A stretch of 64,000 nucleotides of DNA from Microbulbifer pacificus (GTDB taxonomy: Bacteria; Pseudomonadota; Gammaproteobacteria; Pseudomonadales; Cellvibrionaceae): NCBI RefSeq assembly GCF_033723955.1, contig NZ_CP137555.1, forward strand, positions 310,001 to 374,000. The letters are read 5' to 3'. Position numbers and translations under genes: made by a program. The stretch's first letter is position 1, and the number at the start of each line of letters is the position of its first letter. The notes beneath the pieces were generated by a model, which made no database searches, was not told the DNA's origin, and was given only the letters and a program-made list of their open reading frames with translations. This document shows, piece by piece, positions 61,091 through 64,000 of this stretch.

Positions 61091-61891
61091 ATGAGCAAAG
61101 CATATAATGAGATGTCCTACGTTGAGGTCGCCGCGATCTACAACGACATTAATAACATCCCCCTGGATGCAGCAGAAGCGCTGGGTAATGCCACAGCCGA
61201 ACTCATCGGCAAAGGTGCCCGCATCATGGATTTTGGTGGTGGTGCCGGGCGTATTTCCGTCCCGATTGCCGCGCACACCGACATGATCGCGATGGATATT
61301 GAGCACCACATGCTCAAGGCGTCCAAAAAATTGGCCGAGGATAGAAATATTTCCGCACGCCAGGCCGTCGGCACGGTTCTCCAGACCCCGTTCGCAACCA
61401 ACACCTTTGATGCGGTAATCACCACCAACGTTCTTCACCAGATCGAATTCTGGAGAGACGCGCTTAGAGAAGCCGCCCGCGTGCTCAAGCCGGAAGGCCT
61501 GTTCATCATCGGCCGCGATGTGCTGGACGAAGAATCCAACGCGAGTGCACTGCGCTCCCAATCTCGTATGTTTACCGTGGATATCGCCCCAGAAATGCAA
61601 CCCACCGATGCGGCTGGCCCGTCCCTGTTCCAGGAAATCCAGAAGCTGGGTGGACAGATGACCCGCCCGGTGGTTGCCTGTACCTGGATAGAAAAAGTCT
61701 CCATTGCCGAAATTCTGGATCGCATGGAAAACGGCGTACACAACGAGACCTGGAGCCTGAAAAAGGAGCAGATTGCTGCATTGATGGCCAAGGTACGTCC
61801 CTGGGCAGAATCGCACTTTGACGACATCCATACAGTTGAAGACGTTAAGTGGGAATTCCACCTCTACCCGATCGCCGGTATTGGTAAATAA
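61091..61891 (+). CDS. class I SAM-dependent methyltransferase
   Basis: A 266-residue soluble methyltransferase with a UbiE-like Rossmann fold. Motif I is ARIMDFGGGAGRISVPIAA, the acidic ribose-binding residue is in IAMDIEH, then FDAVITTNVLHQIEFWRDALREAARVLKPEGLFIIGRDVL. The N-terminal SKAYNEMSYVEVAAIYNDINNIPLDAAEAL helix region is probably substrate-binding. It does not resemble the Mg-protoporphyrin methyltransferase BchM. It is followed 78 bases later by a BCD-family transporter gene, then another, and preceded by an Fnr-like box. GGGAG lies eight bases before ATG 61091. The substrate is unknown. Confidence 0.88.
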   Translation: MSKAYNEMSYVEVAAIYNDINNIPLDAAEALGNATAELIGKGARIMDFGGGAGRISVPIAAHTDMIAMDIEHHMLKASKKLAEDRNISARQAVGTVLQTPFATNTFDAVITTNVLHQIEFWRDALREAARVLKPEGLFIIGRDVLDEESNASALRSQSRMFTVDIAPEMQPTDAAGPSLFQEIQKLGGQMTRPVVACTWIEKVSIAEILDRMENGVHNETWSLKKEQIAALMAKVRPWAESHFDDIHTVEDVKWEFHLYPIAGIGK

Positions 61892-61969
61892 TAGATCTGG
61901 CGGGGGCCAAAGGCCCCCGTATGCGTTAGCAAAAGATTCTAATAAAAATAACCATCCCGAGAGCACTTT

Positions 61970-63343
61970 ATGGACAAGTTCCTGCTGATCTTACGGGCAT
62001 TTCAGTTGACATTGCCGCGAGCGGCAGCCGGCTGGCTGTTTGCGTTACTGACCAGTAATTTCAACCGCATCGCGATCTACGAACTCGGCATTGCCGCGGT
62101 CGTGATCACCAGCCTGCTCGGCCTCTACCACTTCCTCTCACCGTTTCAGGTGATCTACGGTCGCATTGCTGACCGGGTACCGATATTTGGCCTGCACCGT
62201 GCACCCTATGTATTGATCGGGATGGTCATTTCCGCGGTCGCGGTGGCAGCGCTGCCGTATATCGTGGTTCCCATGTCACAGAACCCGCACGAGTTGTTTG
62301 GGCTGGGTATTCCCTACATTACCTACGCCGCCGCATTCCTGGTACTGATTGTGTTTGGGATCGGGTTTGCCATGGCGGGCGCCAATCACCTGGCACTGGT
62401 TGCGGAGGTGATTCCCGAGCGCAGTCGCGGCCTGGTCACGGCCCTGATCTGGACCATGCTGATCATTGGCATGATCGTGTCGCTGCAGTTCATCCGCACC
62501 TATATGCCGGATTACGACGAACAAACCATGCGTTCGCTATACCTGCTGTCGATCCCGGTAGTGGCAATTACCACGCTGCTCGGCGTGATCGGTGTCGACA
62601 AGCCGCGTACACAGAATCACCAGGTAACGGGCGGCGGCAAACTGGAAGTGGACGAGCACGGCAGCCTGAAAGAGTTCGCCGCAGATGTCGTCCGTAACCC
62701 AACGGTGCGCAACTTTTTCCTGTTTATCTTTCTGTTCATGTTCGGCTACAGCCTGCAAGACAACATCCTGGAAGTCTTCGGGGCAGAGGTCCTGCAAATG
62801 ACAGTGGGCGAGACCGGACGCTTCCAGCAGATATGGGGCAGCGGTGCAATTGTCGGGATGTTCCTGATGGGCGCGCTGGTATTTCGCGGCGGCATTTCCA
62901 AGATCAACGCCATCACGTTCGGTATCAGCGGCATTGGACTTTCCATGTTCGCGCTTGCCGTCGGCGCATACCTGGCGGCGGCACCGGTGGTCAATTGCTC
63001 GCTGGTCGCCATGGGCTTTTTCAACGGATTCGCATTGGTGGGCACCCTCACCAGCATGATGGAGTTCACCACGGATAAGGAACGCGGAGCCTATATCGGC
63101 CTGTGGGGGCTGGCGATCGCGTTCGCGAACGGCCTCGCGTCGATCGCCGGAGGGCAACTGGTGACATCGCTGATTGAAAGCGGCCTGCTGTCCGCCGCCA
63201 ATGGTTTTGCGATCATTTTCTTCATCGAGGGACTCGTCAGCCTCTACAGCCTGTACTTCCTGTGGAAGATCAATCTCGAAGGCTTCCGTCAGCGTATCAG
63301 CAAAGACGGCCTCAGCAGCGCCATGGCCGCGGATATGGGCTAA
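61970..63343 (+). CDS. BCD (PucC/LhaA)-family major-facilitator protein
   Basis: A 457-residue, twelve-span membrane protein of the bacteriochlorophyll-delivery branch of the major facilitator superfamily. Family features are LTLPRAAAGWLFALLTSNFNRIAIYELGIAAVVITSLLGLYHFLSPFQVIYGRIADRVPIFGLHRAPYVLIG in the first quarter and GANHLALVAEVIPERSRGLVTALIWTM. Known members assist light-harvesting complex assembly in phototrophs, but homologues occur in organisms without photosynthesis genes. The central cytoplasmic loop carries a polar insert (VTGGGKLEVDEHGSLKEFAADV). It follows the methyltransferase gene and precedes a paralogue by 32 bases. Confidence 0.9.
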   Translation: MDKFLLILRAFQLTLPRAAAGWLFALLTSNFNRIAIYELGIAAVVITSLLGLYHFLSPFQVIYGRIADRVPIFGLHRAPYVLIGMVISAVAVAALPYIVVPMSQNPHELFGLGIPYITYAAAFLVLIVFGIGFAMAGANHLALVAEVIPERSRGLVTALIWTMLIIGMIVSLQFIRTYMPDYDEQTMRSLYLLSIPVVAITTLLGVIGVDKPRTQNHQVTGGGKLEVDEHGSLKEFAADVVRNPTVRNFFLFIFLFMFGYSLQDNILEVFGAEVLQMTVGETGRFQQIWGSGAIVGMFLMGALVFRGGISKINAITFGISGIGLSMFALAVGAYLAAAPVVNCSLVAMGFFNGFALVGTLTSMMEFTTDKERGAYIGLWGLAIAFANGLASIAGGQLVTSLIESGLLSAANGFAIIFFIEGLVSLYSLYFLWKINLEGFRQRISKDGLSSAMAADMG

Positions 63344-63375
63344 GGCAAGTCAATTTATTCAAATGGTGAATTGAA

Positions 63376-64000
63376 ATGAAAGTAAGTGAAGGTCAGGCAA
63401 AATTACAGTTTACCCTGCAGAAAATCGCCATCGCCTGGAGCTTCTGCATGGTGGTGACCAGCTTCAACCGCATTGCCATCATCGAAATGGGCCTGCCCGC
63501 CGCGATAATTTCGCTGCTGATCGGGGTCTACACACTGTTCGGACCGATCCAGCCAATTATTGGCCGCATGTGTGAGCGCTGGCCAATTTTCGGCTATCGC
63601 CGCACCCCCTACATGTTGCTCGGAACCTTGCTCGGCAGCTGTGCATTTCCGCTGATGCCCGGTGTACTCGTCGACATGCAGGCTGGTAGCGGTCTCGCCT
63701 ATGTTTACTGCCTGCTGCTGTTCTGCGCCTTTGGTATTTGTATTGCCATGCAGGCGAACGTATTTCTCGACCTGCTGAATGAGGTCACCACCAAGGAGAG
63801 CCGCTCCAGGGTTGTGACCCTTACCTGGACTGTGCAGGCGCTGGCCATGGCCGGCTGGGCCTGGGTATTTGGTGCCTTAATGCCGGTATACAGTCTGGAA
63901 GCCATGCAGGATCTCTACAACCTGACACCGCTGGTCATGATCAGCATCACGATCCTCGGCCTGATAAAACTCGAGACTCGACTCAGCCCGGAACAGCTTG
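63376..64000 (+). CDS. second BCD (PucC/LhaA)-family transporter, 3' partial
   Basis: About 208 residues are visible before the window ends. It starts MKVSEGQAKLQFTLQKIAIAW and repeats the diagnostic region of the previous gene: VVTSFNRIAIIEMGLPAAIISLLIGVYTLFGPIQPIIGRMCERWPIFGYRRTPYMLLG. FLDLLNEVTTKESRSRVVTLTWTVQALAMAG then parallels the LVAEVIPERSRG segment. At least five membrane spans are visible. It is a paralogue, not a duplicate copy, as identity is moderate. The 32-base gap to the upstream gene indicates one operon. Function is as uncertain as for the first transporter; side-by-side paralogues could form a heteromer or handle two pathway intermediates. Confidence 0.88.
   Translation, partial: MKVSEGQAKLQFTLQKIAIAWSFCMVVTSFNRIAIIEMGLPAAIISLLIGVYTLFGPIQPIIGRMCERWPIFGYRRTPYMLLGTLLGSCAFPLMPGVLVDMQAGSGLAYVYCLLLFCAFGICIAMQANVFLDLLNEVTTKESRSRVVTLTWTVQALAMAGWAWVFGALMPVYSLEAMQDLYNLTPLVMISITILGLIKLETRLSPEQL

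Noticed and set aside
61007..61966. 319-codon minus-strand frame covering the methyltransferase
   Set aside because: Antisense shadow of a gene with a clear SAM motif and ribosome site.
61091..63343. Reading the methyltransferase and transporter as bchM-lhaA of a photosynthesis cluster
   Set aside because: The methyltransferase lacks BchM-like sequence and no pigment, reaction-centre or Mg-chelatase gene is visible; only the transporter family fits.
1..64000. CRISPR arrays, insertion sequences, prophage or toxin-antitoxin modules
   Set aside because: No regularly spaced repeats, transposase, integrase or phage structural motifs were found on either strand.

Overview
The window is a 64 kb stretch of chromosome from a free-living, aerobic, heterotrophic gammaproteobacterium. 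Gene families, gene order and the fairly GC-rich, densely packed coding suggest a marine Cellvibrionales-type organism such as Microbulbifer. That assignment is inference, because there is no rRNA in the window. I see no prophage, insertion sequence, integron or CRISPR array. It reads as core and near-core chromosome with several regulatory islands.

Layout. 1-4.6 kb: an acyl-CoA carboxylase operon (carboxyltransferase, acyl-CoA dehydrogenase, biotin carboxylase/BCCP) resembling AtuC-AtuD-AtuF; the first gene runs off the left edge. 4.6-9.3 kb: an alanine/glycine:cation symporter, a beta-keto acid cleavage (BKACE) enzyme and an S9 peptidase. 9.4-15.8 kb: an envelope-modification block on the minus strand (response regulator, histidine kinase, EptA-type phosphoethanolamine transferase, PAP2 phosphatase, LTA-synthase-like sulfatase-fold enzyme). 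An 11-bp-phased direct repeat lies upstream of both eptA and the LTA-synthase-like gene. 16-23.3 kb: greB, an acyl-CoA dehydrogenase, an EamA transporter, and an Lrp-type regulator divergent from putA. 23.4-31.2 kb: an ECF sigma factor with a ChrR anti-sigma factor, divergent from a seven-gene minus-strand operon (NTF2-like protein, SDR, FAD amine oxidase, DUF1365, Cfa, DUF2878, unknown lipoprotein). This is the singlet-oxygen/photooxidative stress module, and both arms have matching ECF-type promoter candidates.

31.3-38 kb: an indolepyruvate:ferredoxin oxidoreductase with a divergent Lrp regulator, then a YtcJ-like amidohydrolase. 37.9-47.3 kb: a Dcp-type M3 peptidase lipoprotein, two GST-fold proteins (one is maleylacetoacetate isomerase), class II DAHP synthase, an aromatic aminotransferase, a MarR regulator with tandem operator-like repeats, MscS and a prolyl-4-hydroxylase-like oxygenase. 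47.4-51.3 kb: a LEA-type lipoprotein, a second ECF sigma/anti-sigma operon led by a coiled-coil membrane protein, yebG with a clear SOS box, and a MAPEG protein. 51.4-58 kb: two overlapping amidohydrolase genes, one of which has lost its metal-ligand histidines, then YchJ, TruC-like and an M14 carboxypeptidase. 58.1-58.5 kb: tRNA-Arg(ACG), whose terminator is a perfect inverted repeat reaching into the tRNA CCA end, followed by a structured spacer. 58.5-60.8 kb: cupin, AraC regulator and SDR. 61-64 kb: a methyltransferase followed by two PucC/BCD-family transporters, the second cut by the right edge, behind an Fnr/Anr-like box. This last locus is the best candidate for something undescribed.

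Many start codons were chosen by ribosome-binding site and family length rather than by the longest reading frame; each is explained in its entry.
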